Assembly (NCBI GenBank): GCA_963725065.1
Contig: CAVRXD010000004.1
Span: 11,256-75,255 of the forward strand
Source: VAZQ01 sp963725065
GTDB taxonomy: Bacteria > Pseudomonadota > Alphaproteobacteria > Rhizobiales > Xanthobacteraceae
Direction of reading: 5' to 3'
DNA length: 64,000 nt
Under the pieces are notes generated by a model. That model ran no database searches. It was not told the DNA's origin and saw nothing but the letters and a program-made list of their open reading frames with translations. The stretch's first letter is position 1. Every line of letters begins with the position of its first letter. A program made the translations under genes and the position numbers. This document shows, in pieces, positions 16,493-30,798 of the stretch.

Positions 16493-16647
16493 GATAAAGT
16501 TCCCCCGATCTGATGTTCCCAGTTCGCTGCCTTCGGTCGACGCGGCAGCGCGAACGCAATGCGGCTCAAGCGCAATCGATCGCGGCTTGGCGGCGCATGG
16601 CGCAACGATAGCAAGGAATTGGGCGTAGCTTTGGCGCTGCCGTGTCA

Positions 16648-17703
16648 TCAACAAGCACGCGCCACCGCCACAAAACGATCGACCTCGTCCGCAGTCGTGG
16701 CGAACGAAGTGACGAGACGCACGAGGATGGCATCGCGCACCGGCATGAGGCCGTCCGGCAGCGCATCGGTCGTCCAGGGATAGTAACTCGCGCCGGCGGC
16801 CTTGAGTCGCGTGTCAACCGACAAGGGCAGCGCGGCGAACACCTCGTTCGCTTCGACAGGCCACACCGGATGAAACCCCGCGGCGGCAAGCCCGGCCGCC
16901 AGCCTGTCGGCCATGGCGTTGGCGTGACGTGCGAGTTTGAGCCAGAGATCGCCGGCGAGATAGGCTTCGATCTGCGCGGCGATGAAGCGATGCTTGGAAA
17001 CGAGATGGCCGCCGCGCTTGCGACGCTCCGCCATATTGGCGCCGCGGGCCGCATCGAAGAACACGACGGCTTCGGCTGCCAGCGCTCCGCCCTTGGTGGC
17101 GCCGAACGAGAGCACGTCGACCCCCGCCATCCAGGTCGCTTGCGCCGGCGAGGCGTTCATCCGTGCCAGCGCATTGGCGATCCGTGCACCGTCGATGTGC
17201 ACGGCAACGCCGTGCGCATGCGCGATATCGGCGAGCAGCCGGATCTCGTCCACCCGATAGACCGTGCCCGCTTCGGTCGCCTGCGAGAGCGAGAGCACCG
17301 CAGGACTTACATGATGCGGGCCGCCCCATTGCCCTTCATCGAGCGCGCGCTGCAGCGTCGTCGGCGCGATCTTGCCGGCCTCGCCCGCGAGGCCGATGAG
17401 CTTGATGCCACCGCCGAAGAATTCGGGCGCACCGCATTCATCGGTGGCGATGTGCGCCTCGTCGTGGCACAGCACGGCGCCCCATGGCGGCGTGAGGTGT
17501 GCCAGCGCGAGCGCGTTTGCCGCCGTGCCGGTCGGCACCAGGAACACCGCGACCTCGCGCTGAAAAATCTCGGCGAATCTTCGCTCGACCCGCTTGGTCC
17601 AATCATCGCGGCCGTAGGCGAGCGCGGCGCCGTCGTTCGCCCGGGAAATGGCCGCGAGGATCTCCGGCGCGATCCCGGCTGCGTTGTCGCTTGCAAAGTT
17701 CAT
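16648..17703 (-). CDS. ltaE: Low-specificity L-threonine aldolase
   Basis: A 351-residue PLP enzyme starting at MNFASDNAAGIAPEIL. Family landmarks are AYGRDDWTKRVE near residue 30, the PLP-phosphate region PTGTAANALAL, HDEAHI, HIDGARIANA (Asp-Arg contacts) and the Schiff-base lysine in LSFGATKGGALAAEAVV. It cleaves L-threonine/L-allo-threonine to glycine and acetaldehyde. It is transcribed away from DoxX with no clear operon. Confidence 0.92.
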   Translation of the reverse strand: MNFASDNAAGIAPEILAAISRANDGAALAYGRDDWTKRVERRFAEIFQREVAVFLVPTGTAANALALAHLTPPWGAVLCHDEAHIATDECGAPEFFGGGIKLIGLAGEAGKIAPTTLQRALDEGQWGGPHHVSPAVLSLSQATEAGTVYRVDEIRLLADIAHAHGVAVHIDGARIANALARMNASPAQATWMAGVDVLSFGATKGGALAAEAVVFFDAARGANMAERRKRGGHLVSKHRFIAAQIEAYLAGDLWLKLARHANAMADRLAAGLAAAGFHPVWPVEANEVFAALPLSVDTRLKAAGASYYPWTTDALPDGLMPVRDAILVRLVTSFATTADEVDRFVAVARAC

Positions 17704-17772
17704 GGCGTTCTCTCGGCTGATCGTAGGGATGGCGCGGCGGCACCATGCGATGGGCAAGCGCCTGGGAAGCGC

Positions 17773-18366
17773 TCAGCCGCCGGCAAGGTGGCGATCGCGC
17801 CGGTAGATGGTGCGGATCAAGGCGTCGATGGAGATGGCGCCGGGGCCCAACAGCACCAGGACGAGCAGAATCGACAGCCAGTAGACGTGCAACGACCACC
17901 ACATCGCTGGCGCGACGTAGATTTGCAGCAGCATCGTCAAGGCGAGCAGGCCCGCGGCAGCAAAGCGGGTGGCAAAGCCGAGCAGCAGGCAGATCGGCAG
18001 CACAAACTCGGCATAGCTGAACAGATAAGCGGCAGCCGCCGGGGCGATCGGCAGTTCCGCATATTGCGTCTCGAACAGCTGGAAAGTCGTCTCCTTGATG
18101 GCGGCCGGCAGCGTCACCGAGAGGTCGACCCCGCCGGCCGGCCATTGGATCGGGACGCCCGGCCCCTCGATCTTGGCTTGGCCGGACAGGAAGAAGACGC
18201 GGGCCATGACCAGACGCAACCCCAGCGCCAGCAGTGCGTAGACGGAGCGCGCGCAGAGCCAGACCAACGTGTCCACCACCCCGCCCCTGATCGCGCCCGG
18301 GCCTGCTGCCTGCTCTGGGGCGGCACCCGCGATCGTAGTCCCGCCTGGAACCGCATTTTCCCGCAT
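17773..18366 (-). CDS. DoxX family membrane protein
   Basis: A 197-residue protein with four hydrophobic segments. The DoxX-type first helix ARVFFLSGQAKIEGP (residues ~57-72), the central YAEFVLPICLLLGFATRFAAAGLL, and the AMWWSLHVYWLSILLVLVLLGPG segment fit the family. DoxX proteins sit in the inner membrane and are variously linked to redox or sulfur metabolism; no specific role can be assigned. It lies 70 bp upstream of ltaE on the same strand. Confidence 0.8.
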   Translation of the reverse strand: MRENAVPGGTTIAGAAPEQAAGPGAIRGGVVDTLVWLCARSVYALLALGLRLVMARVFFLSGQAKIEGPGVPIQWPAGGVDLSVTLPAAIKETTFQLFETQYAELPIAPAAAAYLFSYAEFVLPICLLLGFATRFAAAGLLALTMLLQIYVAPAMWWSLHVYWLSILLVLVLLGPGAISIDALIRTIYRRDRHLAGG

Positions 18367-18524
18367 TCAGCACCAACCGGTCAGAGGGTGGTCCAAGCCG
18401 CCTGGCACGCAAATGGGCTCCGGTGGTTTTTTAAGCACTCGCTGAGGAAACTTCGCACGCATCATTCGATTTTCTCGTTAGGCGAACCCTTGTGTTCATG
18501 TTTAGAATTTGGCAAAGTAAACTA

Positions 18525-18541
18525 GGACAGCATTGCTGTCC
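18525..18541. repeat. 17-bp palindrome in the gltB upstream region
   Basis: GGACAGC-ATT-GCTGTCC is a perfect inverted repeat. It lies in the 434-bp gap between the DoxX gene and gltB (18367-18800), in an AT-rich patch (TTTAGAATTTGGCAAAGTAA just before it). It could be an operator for gltBD or the stem of a leader RNA. I see no NtrC-type site and no small gene in the rest of the gap. Confidence 0.4.
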
Positions 18542-18800
18542 CAGTTGACGGCCCGCCCGGTGTCCTCGGCCGGTTTTTCATCCGGCTTACATCGGAGGGT
18601 GGTAGGCGCGGCCAACCGCATCGCCAAGCCACTTAACACAAGCGGCCACACGCTTGCGCCGAGCGGCGGTAGCGAGAAGGCCGCCAATGACCAGCGGTGC
18701 CCTTGAGGCCGCAACGCGTTTTTGGCGCTGCGGAGGCGGAAGGTGCGCCGAGACGCCGGGTTCTTCGGTGTTTTGGCGGGGGTGAGACGCGAGGACGAAA

Positions 18801-23519
<4,719 letters not shown>

Positions 23520-23522
23520 TCT

Positions 23523-24941
23523 ATGGGCAAGATCACCGGCTTTCTCGAGTTCGAGCGCAGCGACCGTGACTACGAGCCGGTCGACGAGCGCATCCGGCAT
23601 TGGCGCGAATTCGTCCTCCCCCTGCCCGACGAGGAGAATACGAAGCAGGCCGCGCGCTGCATGGATTGCGGCATTCCGTATTGTCACACCGGCTGTCCGG
23701 TGAACAACCAGATCCCGGACTGGAACGACTTGGTGTATCGCGGCAACTGGCAGGAAGCCGCGCGCAACCTCCACACGACCAATAATTTTCCGGAAGTCAC
23801 CGGCCGCGTCTGTCCGGCGCCGTGCGAGGCCTCCTGCACGCTCAACATCGACGACAATCCGGTGGCCATCAAGACGATCGAATGCGCGATTGCCGATCGC
23901 GCCTTCGAGCAGGGCTGGATCAAGCCCGAGCCGCCCTCGGTCAAGACCGGAAGGAAAGTCGCGATCGTCGGCTCGGGTCCCGCCGGCATGGCCTGCGCGC
24001 AACAGCTCGCCCGCGCCGGCCACGACGTGCACGTGTTCGAGAAATACGCCAAAGCCGGCGGCCTGCTTCGCTACGGCATTCCCGACTTCAAGATGGAGAA
24101 GTATCACGTCGATCGCCGCGTGGAGCAGATGGATATGGAAGGCGTGACGTTCCATTACGGCACCCATGTCGGCGTCAACCTACCGGCCGAGGATCTGCTC
24201 AAGGACTTCGACGCGCTCGTGCTCGCGGGCGGGGCGGAGAAGGCGCGTGATCTACCGATCCCGGGACGCGAGCTCGCCGGCATCCATTTCGCCATGGAAT
24301 TCCTGCCGCAGCAGAACCGTCGCGTCAGCGGCGAGCCGCAGGACGCGAGCGCGCCGATCCTCGCCGGCGGCAAGCACGTCGTCGTCATCGGCGGCGGCGA
24401 CACCGGCTCCGACTGCATCGGCACCTCGATCCGCCAGGGCGCGCTCTCGGTGCGGAATTTCGAGATCATGCCGCAGCCTCCCGCGATCGAGAACAAGATG
24501 CTGACCTGGCCCGACTGGCCGCTGAAATTGCGCACGTCGTCGAGCCACGAAGAAGGCGCCGAGCGCGACTTCGCGGTGCTGACCACCAAGTTCACCGGCG
24601 AGAACGGCCAGGTGAAGAAGCTTCACTGCGTGCGCGTGGACGGCAAGATCAAGCCCATCCCCGGCACCGAGTTCGAGCTCGACGCCGATCTGGTGCTGCT
24701 GGCGATGGGCTTCGTGCATCCCGTGCACGAAGGCATGATCACGTCGCTCGGGCTCGAGCTCGACCAGCGCGGCAACGTCAAAGCCGACGTGCTGTCCTAT
24801 CAGAGCTCCAACCCGAAGGTGTTTGCGGCCGGCGACATCAGGCGCGGCCAGTCGCTCGTGGTGTGGGCGATCCGCGAAGGCCGCCAGGCCGCGCACGCCG
24901 TCGACAAATACCTGATGGGCTCGACGACGCTGCCGCGTTAG
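23523..24941 (+). CDS. gltD: Glutamate synthase (NADPH) small subunit
   Basis: A 472-residue FAD-dependent oxidoreductase. N-terminal cysteines for the [4Fe-4S] clusters are in CMDCGIPYCHTGCP (residues ~42-55) and RVCPAPCEASC. The FAD-binding VGSGPAGMACAQ is near residue 144, and the NADPH-binding IGGGDTGSDCIG near 289. The C-terminal FAAGDIRRGQSLVVWAIREGR closes the FAD site. It passes electrons from NADPH to GltB. Three bases separate it from gltB, so the two are made together. Confidence 0.97.
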   Translation: MGKITGFLEFERSDRDYEPVDERIRHWREFVLPLPDEENTKQAARCMDCGIPYCHTGCPVNNQIPDWNDLVYRGNWQEAARNLHTTNNFPEVTGRVCPAPCEASCTLNIDDNPVAIKTIECAIADRAFEQGWIKPEPPSVKTGRKVAIVGSGPAGMACAQQLARAGHDVHVFEKYAKAGGLLRYGIPDFKMEKYHVDRRVEQMDMEGVTFHYGTHVGVNLPAEDLLKDFDALVLAGGAEKARDLPIPGRELAGIHFAMEFLPQQNRRVSGEPQDASAPILAGGKHVVVIGGGDTGSDCIGTSIRQGALSVRNFEIMPQPPAIENKMLTWPDWPLKLRTSSSHEEGAERDFAVLTTKFTGENGQVKKLHCVRVDGKIKPIPGTEFELDADLVLLAMGFVHPVHEGMITSLGLELDQRGNVKADVLSYQSSNPKVFAAGDIRRGQSLVVWAIREGRQAAHAVDKYLMGSTTLPR

Positions 24942-25018
24942 AGCCTTCTCTACTGGAGTTGAATCAATCCGCAGTCATTCCGGGGCCCGAGAGCAAGGAG
25001 CCCGGAATCTACCGTGCG

Positions 25019-26590
25019 TCAGCGGAACCAGCCGCCGCCCCCGCCTCCGAAGCCGAAGAACGAGCGCTGCTGATCATAGGGATTGGGCGCACGCGGCCGC
25101 GGACGACGCGGCGGTGGCGGCTTGGCTTCGGCCGTCTGGGCGGCCTGGGCATCCGCGCCAGGCGCGCGATCGGCGGCCGGCTTGGCGGTCCTCGCGGCGG
25201 AATCGGGCGTCGCGTTGGGGTCGTTGGTCGCAGGCTCGAGCGTGACATTCCCGCGCGGCCAGCTGAAATCGTCCGCGCGCCCGTTGGGAGCGGCGATCGG
25301 CTCGCCCCTGGTGAGCACGCGCGTGGCGGTCGTGTCCACGGCCGGCGCCGCGCGCGCGGCGCCGATCAGCTCTTCCGGCGCGGCGCGGACCGCCGTCAGC
25401 GGCAGCACGGGTCCGGCCGAGGGACGCGCAGCCGGACCGCCCGGCTTGCTCGGCGCCTGCGGGGCGACATCGACCGGCACCGGCAATGCCACCGACATGC
25501 CGCGGTTGTTGATGGTGCGCTGGATCTCGCGCTCCACATAGTGCGCGAGCTTGCGCGCGCCGAACTTGGTGAAATAGACGCCGTCGCCGGTGCGCAGGCG
25601 GCGAATCTGGCCTTCGTAGTCCGGCCCTTGCGGCGAGTACCGGCCGGCCTCGTCGACGAAGCCGTCCCAGATATCGACATAGGCGATGCCCGCCTTCTCG
25701 GCGCGGCTGCGGTAGAGCTCGTTGAGGTAGGACGAATCGGCGCTGGCCTTGGGACCGCGCTGCGACGGCAAGCCCACCCAGATGACCGGGACGCCCGCGC
25801 TCTTGAGCGCGGCGATGGTGGCATCGATGCGCTTGATATAGGCGAGCTCCCACTTCTCGGTGTGGAATTCCCACGGACCGAAATTGGCCTGCCGCGCCTG
25901 CTCCGGCGTCATGTTGGCGGGCTGTTCGACGGCCGCGGGTTGCTCGGGCGGCTGCTGCTCGGGGTCGGCCGGCGGCGCCGGCGGCGTGGTCGCCGCCGCG
26001 GGTGCATTCGGCTGGGCCGGCGGTTGCGCGCCTGCCTTCGGTGCCGGTGCGGCGGGTCGGGCGACCGCGACGACAGGCGCCTTTTCGCGGATGGTCTGAC
26101 GGTCGTTGTTGCCGATCATCATGACGATGAATTTGGGCTTGTCGGCTGCGATGATCTCGCGCGCCACCTGCGGCCACTCGATATCGCGGCGCGTGTCGTA
26201 GCGGATCAGGCCGGAATCGGTGCGATGCTTGCGCAGGATGTTGATCTCGGGCTTTTCGGCGAAGGCGTCTTCGAGCCCGTAGGCCAGCCAATCGGCGTTG
26301 GCGTCGCCCACCACCACGATCGGGGTGGTGGCCTCGGGCTTCTTCTGCGTCGAGGCGGGCGCGCGCGAATAGTCGACCGGCGCCTCGCGTTCCTGACGCT
26401 GGTCGTAGCGCCGGTCGTTCCCGAACCAGCCGCCGCCGCCGCCGAACCAGTTATTGTTGTTGTTGTACTGCTGTTGCTGCTGGCGTTGCGGGCGATTGCC
26501 CCAGTCCCAGAACTGCGCCTGCGCCGGCAACAGCCAGGCGAGGCTGATGCCCGCCGCCATGACGGCCACAAATGCTCGGGATTTGCCCAT
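25019..26590 (-). CDS. DUF459 SGNH-hydrolase-like exported protein
   Basis: A 523-residue protein with a signal peptide ending at AQA near residue 25, then a Gln/Asn/Gly-rich stretch. The SGNH-like domain spans roughly residues 88-360: block I reads VVVGDANADWLAYGL, block III MMIGNNDRQ, and the C-terminal block DGVYFTKFGARKLAHYVERE. A Pro/Ala-rich insert divides the domain and a disordered tail ends in GFGGGGGGW. DUF459 proteins are periplasmic and related to O-acetyl-esterase folds in envelope polysaccharide or peptidoglycan handling. Oddly, the nucleophile position of block I (GDS) is GDA here, so esterase activity is doubtful. The gene converges on gltD. Confidence 0.8.
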   Translation of the reverse strand: MGKSRAFVAVMAAGISLAWLLPAQAQFWDWGNRPQRQQQQQYNNNNNWFGGGGGWFGNDRRYDQRQEREAPVDYSRAPASTQKKPEATTPIVVVGDANADWLAYGLEDAFAEKPEINILRKHRTDSGLIRYDTRRDIEWPQVAREIIAADKPKFIVMMIGNNDRQTIREKAPVVAVARPAAPAPKAGAQPPAQPNAPAAATTPPAPPADPEQQPPEQPAAVEQPANMTPEQARQANFGPWEFHTEKWELAYIKRIDATIAALKSAGVPVIWVGLPSQRGPKASADSSYLNELYRSRAEKAGIAYVDIWDGFVDEAGRYSPQGPDYEGQIRRLRTGDGVYFTKFGARKLAHYVEREIQRTINNRGMSVALPVPVDVAPQAPSKPGGPAARPSAGPVLPLTAVRAAPEELIGAARAAPAVDTTATRVLTRGEPIAAPNGRADDFSWPRGNVTLEPATNDPNATPDSAARTAKPAADRAPGADAQAAQTAEAKPPPPRRPRPRAPNPYDQQRSFFGFGGGGGGWFR

Positions 26591-26757
26591 GAGATCAAAC
26601 TCCCGATCGCTGTTACGCCGCGGTCTACGCCGTTGTCGCCGGTTCCCGTCGCAGGGACGCCGGCCACCAGCTTAACCACTTAGTAATACGACCAAAAATG
26701 TCAACTTGAAGATGGCCGGAGGCCCCCACAGAGGCCCCTGCCCACCCCCACACGGTC

Positions 26758-28128
26758 TTACCGGCTGCGCAACCGCGCCAGCGCCGCCTCGGAGGCGAAC
26801 CCGTCGGGCACCTGGCCGACGCTCGACTGGAACTGGCGCAGCGCGTTGCGGGTCTTGCCCCCGAGCCGGCCGTCGGGCTCGCCCACGTCGAAGCCGCGCT
26901 GGGCGAGGAGCTGCTGCAGCTCGTAGCGCTCGGCGCGGGTGAGCACGCGTTCGTGCCGGGGCCAGGGCTGCACGAACGGCCCCCCGCCGCGGAAGCGGTC
27001 GGCGAGATGGCCGATGGCGAGCGCATAGGCCTCGGCCGGGTTGTACTTCATGATGGCGCGGAAGTTCTGCAGCATCAGGAAGCCCGGCCCCTGCGCCCCG
27101 GCCGGCACCAGCAGGTAGGCGCGATCCTCGGGGCGCGGGAACGGCTTGCCGCCGGCGCGGCGGATGCCGAGGCGTTCCCATTCCCGCATCGTCATCATGC
27201 GCGAGCGATCGGCGAGCAGGAAATTGAAGTCCTTCGGCAGCACGACCTCGTAGCCCCAGCTCTGGCCCGCGACCCATCCGTCCTTCTTGAGATTGTTCGC
27301 GGTCGACGCGATGAGATCGGGCACGGAGTCGACGACGTCGCGGCGGCCGTCGCCGTCGTGGTCGACCGCGAAGCGCTTGAACGAGGTCGGCATGAACTGG
27401 GTCGGGCCGAAGGCGCCCGCCCACGAGCCCTTGAGATGGTCGGGGCGCACGTCGCCGCGCGCGAGGATTTCCAGCGCCGAGAGAAACTCCTCGCGGAAAT
27501 AATCCTGGCGCCGGCCGACGCAGGCCAGCGTCGCGGTCGAACGGATCACCGAGCGGTCGCCGATCATCGTGCCGTAGTTGGACTCCACGCCCCAGATCGC
27601 GGCGATGATGGTGCGGTCGACCCCGTAGGCCTTCTCGACTGCGTCGAACGCCGCGCGGTGCTGCGCCAGGATGGCGCGGCCGTTGGCGATGCGCTCGTCG
27701 CTGACGAGGAGGTCGAGATAGTCCCAGAACGACTTGGTGAATTCGGGCTGGCTGTCGAGCAAGTCCATAATGCGCAGGTCGGGCGTCAGCCCTGCGACAT
27801 TGGCGTCGAACACCGCGCGGCTGACCCCGCGGCGCTCGGCCTGCGGCCAGAGCCCCTCGAGGCAGCTGCGGAAATTAGCCGCAGCCGCGCGGATCGCCTG
27901 CGCCGTCATCAGCGGATGATTGGACGCACCTGACTCGCCGCTCCATTCCGGCGCCGGCGTCGGAGCCGCGGCAGCCGCGGGCGCGGCGGCCGGAGCGGCG
28001 CCGGTGGTCGCGCGCGGCGCACCGGACGGCGCGCGGATGTCCAGGCTCTGCCCGAGTACCGGCGCCGCCAGCGCGGCCGTGGCCAAAACTGCGCCGGACA
28101 GGCGCATCAGTCGGGCAAATGTCGCCAT
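26758..28128 (-). CDS. Lytic murein transglycosylase, MltB family, with C-terminal peptidoglycan-binding domain
   Basis: A 456-residue periplasmic enzyme starting at MATFARLMRL with a signal peptide to about LGQS. The SLT_2/MltB domain has catalytic glutamate in AIWGVESNYG and the conserved GSWAGAFGPTQFMPTSF and DHDGDGRRDVVDSVPD segments. A C-terminal PG_binding_1 domain (LQQLLAQRGFDVGEPDGRLGGKTRNAL) anchors it to the wall. It cleaves MurNAc-GlcNAc bonds to 1,6-anhydro products during wall turnover. An upstream in-frame start would add 33 residues without a signal sequence and is rejected. Confidence 0.93.
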   Translation of the reverse strand: MATFARLMRLSGAVLATAALAAPVLGQSLDIRAPSGAPRATTGAAPAAAPAAAAAPTPAPEWSGESGASNHPLMTAQAIRAAAANFRSCLEGLWPQAERRGVSRAVFDANVAGLTPDLRIMDLLDSQPEFTKSFWDYLDLLVSDERIANGRAILAQHRAAFDAVEKAYGVDRTIIAAIWGVESNYGTMIGDRSVIRSTATLACVGRRQDYFREEFLSALEILARGDVRPDHLKGSWAGAFGPTQFMPTSFKRFAVDHDGDGRRDVVDSVPDLIASTANNLKKDGWVAGQSWGYEVVLPKDFNFLLADRSRMMTMREWERLGIRRAGGKPFPRPEDRAYLLVPAGAQGPGFLMLQNFRAIMKYNPAEAYALAIGHLADRFRGGGPFVQPWPRHERVLTRAERYELQQLLAQRGFDVGEPDGRLGGKTRNALRQFQSSVGQVPDGFASEAALARLRSR

Positions 28129-28453
28129 GATGCTTTTATCTCGGATCGATTGTTGGCTCGCCGACGATGGGGAACCCAAATGTTGCGGGATCGTTAAACG
28201 CTGGCGCGCTTGCGGCGCGCGGGTCAAACTGGCAAGCCGGTTGCAGCGAGCGGCGCGGATGGCGTGAACCCGCGTTGCTCATCGCATCATACCACCAACC
28301 CACCCTCGCCCGCTCCTGGTCAGGATCGAAGCGGTCAGGAAGCGATCTCGCGACGACCCGTATCATGACACACCCAGACTTCGGCAATACCGAGACAGGT
28401 TTGGGCGCAATCCGCGTTCCCAATCGCGTTCCCATGAGAGTGCCGGCGCCAGC

Positions 28454-29335
28454 ATGAGACCGATCCGCAAAGCCGTTTTCCCCGTGGCCGGACTGGGCAC
28501 CAGGTTCCTGCCCGCGACCAAGGCCATGCCGAAGGAGATGCTGCCGGTGGTCGACCGGCCGCTGATCCAGCACGTGGTCGACGAGGCGCGCGAGGCCGGC
28601 ATCGAGCATTTCATCTTCGTCACCGGCCGCAACAAGGGCGTGATCGAGGACCACTTCGACCGCCAGTTCGAGCTCGAGCACACGCTCACCGAGCGCAAGC
28701 GCAACGACGATCTCGAAGCGCTCTCCCGCGACCTGCCGGGACCGGGCACCACGAGCTTCACGCGCCAGCAGCTGCCGCTCGGCCTCGGTCACGCGGTCTG
28801 GTGCGCGCGCGAGCTGATCGGACACGAGCCGTTCGCGCTGCTGCTGCCCGACGTGCTGGTGCAGCACGAGCGCGGCTGCCTGGCGCAGATGATCGATGCC
28901 GCGCGCGGCCTGCCCGAGAATCCGAACATCATCGCGGTCGAGGAGGTGCCGGCCGACCGCGTGCACATGTACGGCGTGGTCGGCGTCGGCAAGCGCCAGG
29001 GCAACCTGTTCGAATTGACCCAGATGATCGAGAAGCCCGACCGGGCCAAGGCGCCGTCGAACCTCATCATCACCGGCCGCTACATCCTCCAGCCCGAGAT
29101 CTTCGACGTGCTCGCCGCCGAGAAGCGCGGCGCCGGCGGCGAGATCCAGCTCACCGACGCCATGATCGAGCTCGCCCGCAGCCAGCCGTTCTACGGGCTG
29201 GAATTCGAAGGCCGCAGCTTCGACTGCGGCTCGAAGGTCGGCTTCCTGGCCGCCAACGTCGCCTATGCGCTCGAGCGTCCCGATATCGCGCCGGCGATGC
29301 GGGCCGAGATCAAGCGGCTGCTGGGCGACGGCTAG
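28454..29335 (+). CDS. galU: UTP--glucose-1-phosphate uridylyltransferase
   Basis: A 293-residue nucleotidyltransferase. The N-terminal PVAGLGTRFLPATKAMPKEM binds the UTP phosphates, VDRPLIQHVVDEA follows, and DVLVQ near residue 136 and the central GVVGVGKRQGNLFELTQMIEKP are as in GalU. The C-terminal FDCGSKVGFLAANVAYAL is complete. It makes UDP-glucose for envelope polysaccharides. It lies upstream of kdsD, another surface-polysaccharide gene, but 420 bp with a palindromic repeat separate them. Confidence 0.95.
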   Translation: MRPIRKAVFPVAGLGTRFLPATKAMPKEMLPVVDRPLIQHVVDEAREAGIEHFIFVTGRNKGVIEDHFDRQFELEHTLTERKRNDDLEALSRDLPGPGTTSFTRQQLPLGLGHAVWCARELIGHEPFALLLPDVLVQHERGCLAQMIDAARGLPENPNIIAVEEVPADRVHMYGVVGVGKRQGNLFELTQMIEKPDRAKAPSNLIITGRYILQPEIFDVLAAEKRGAGGEIQLTDAMIELARSQPFYGLEFEGRSFDCGSKVGFLAANVAYALERPDIAPAMRAEIKRLLGDG

Positions 29336-29423
29336 CGTGAGTAGGTCATTGGCTCACCTGTGGGGTGGGCAAAGGCGCCTGCCAACGCATCTCGGTGAAA
29401 TGGGATTCCTGAGTGCGGCAAAG

Positions 29424-29553
29424 ACGGTGCGCTCCCCTCCCCCTTGTGGGGAGGGGTTGGGGGTGGGGGTAGCAGTTGGCGGACGTATCTCGTGCAACAA
29501 CTGCGACCCCCCTCCCCAGCCCTCCCCCACAAGGGGGGAGGGAGCAGACCGCC
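29424..29553. repeat. C/G-rich palindromic intergenic repeat, copy A
   Basis: A ~130-bp inverted-repeat element. The left arm CTCCCCTCCCCCTTGTGGGG runs into a G-rich tract, a ~35-base centre (GGCGGACGTATCTCGTGCAACAA) follows, and the right arm is CCCTCCCCCACAAGGGGGGA. Flanks 'GCAAAGACGGTGCG' and 'GCAGACCG' recur at the other copies (32.68 and 35.49 kb). It occupies most of the 420-bp gap between galU and kdsD; I see no gene there. It is non-coding and MITE/REP-like. Confidence 0.8.
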
Positions 29554-29755
29554 GTTGCCGCTTGAGCTACTCCGACCGCCGCCGCAGCTACTCCGACCAC
29601 CGCTACTCGCGACCACCGCCGCGCCCGGACACCCCGCTGTGGTTAACCCGGTGAAAACGAATATGGTAAAGCCTCACGGGGCGGGCCGGCGGTCGTTTCC
29701 CGCCGGTTTCCGTGCTATTCCACGGCTGCGATCCCGAGAGCCCTGACCACCGGCA

Positions 29756-30764
29756 ATGGCGAAACCGCTGAGCACCGAGAGAGCGACCAACGCGCGCGGC
29801 GGCGACCTGATCGCCTCGGCGCTGCGCACGCTCGAGGCCGGGTCCGGCGGCATCACCGCGCTCTCGGCCGCCATTCACGACGGGCTCGGCACGCGCCTTC
29901 ATCGCCGCGGTGGACCTGATCTCGGCCGCGCGCGGCCGGCTGATCGTGACCGGCATGGGCAAGTCCGGCCATGTCGGGCGCAAGATCGCGGCGACGTTCG
30001 CCTCGACCGGGACGCCGGCCTTCTTCGTGCATCCGAGCGAGGCGAGCCACGGCGACCTCGGCATGATCACGCCCGACGACGCCATCATGGCGCTGTCCTG
30101 GTCGGGCGAGACCGCCGAGCTCAAGGACCTGATCGACTATTCGCGCCGCTTCCGCATCGGGCTGATCGCCGTCACCGCCGTCACCGACAGCACGCTCGGG
30201 CGCGCCGCCGACGTGGTGCTGGCGATGCCGCAGGCGCGCGAGGCCTGCCCGCACAATCTCGCCCCCACCACCTCGACCCTGATGCAGGCCGCGCTCGGCG
30301 ACGCGCTGGCGATCGCGCTGTTGGAGAGCCGCGGCTTCACCGCCATCGACTTCGGCCATTTCCATCCCGGCGGCCGGCTCGGCGCGATGCTCAAGTTCGT
30401 GCGCGACATCATGCATACCGGCGCCGAGATCCCGCTCGCCAGCGTCGGCGCGCGCATGTCGGAAGCGATCGCCGAGATGACGGCCAAGACCTTCGGCTGC
30501 GTCGGCATCACCGACCGCCGCGGCCATCTCGTCGGCATCATCACCGACGGCGACCTGCGCCGGCACATGAGCGCCAACCTGCTCGATCTCGCGGTCGAGG
30601 AGGTGATGACGCCGCAGCCGCGCACGGTGCGGCCCGACCAGCTCGTCAGCGAAGCGCTCGAGCTGCTCAACTCGTCCAAGAAGACGCAGCTGATGGTGGT
30701 CGACGGCGGCAAGCCGGTGGGTGTCGTGCACTTCCATGACCTCCTGCGCGCGGGCGTGGCGTAA
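29756..30764 (+). pseudogene. kdsD: Arabinose-5-phosphate isomerase KdsD (KpsF/GutQ), frameshifted near 29890
   Basis: The first ~45 codons (MAKPLSTERATNARGGDLIASAL...GLGT) and the rest (VDLISAARGRLIVTGMGKSGHVG to the stop at 30764) are in different frames. One extra base in the stretch GGCACGCGCCTTCATC would account for it. Apart from that the protein is complete: SIS domain with GMGKSGHVGRKIAATFASTGTPA and SWSGETAELKDL, then two CBS domains (DIMHTGAEIPL; VEEVMTPQPRTV). It converts ribulose-5-phosphate to arabinose-5-phosphate, the first step to Kdo for lipopolysaccharide. Because Kdo is usually essential, a base-calling error or a second kdsD elsewhere is as likely as true loss. Confidence 0.85.
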
Positions 30765-30798
30765 CGTTCTCTTGTCCCGGCCGAGGGCAGCCCGGCCA

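Noticed and set aside
16642..18525. 627-codon plus-strand frame opposite ltaE and the DoxX gene
   Set aside because: Antisense to two recognisable proteins, and no start or domain of its own.
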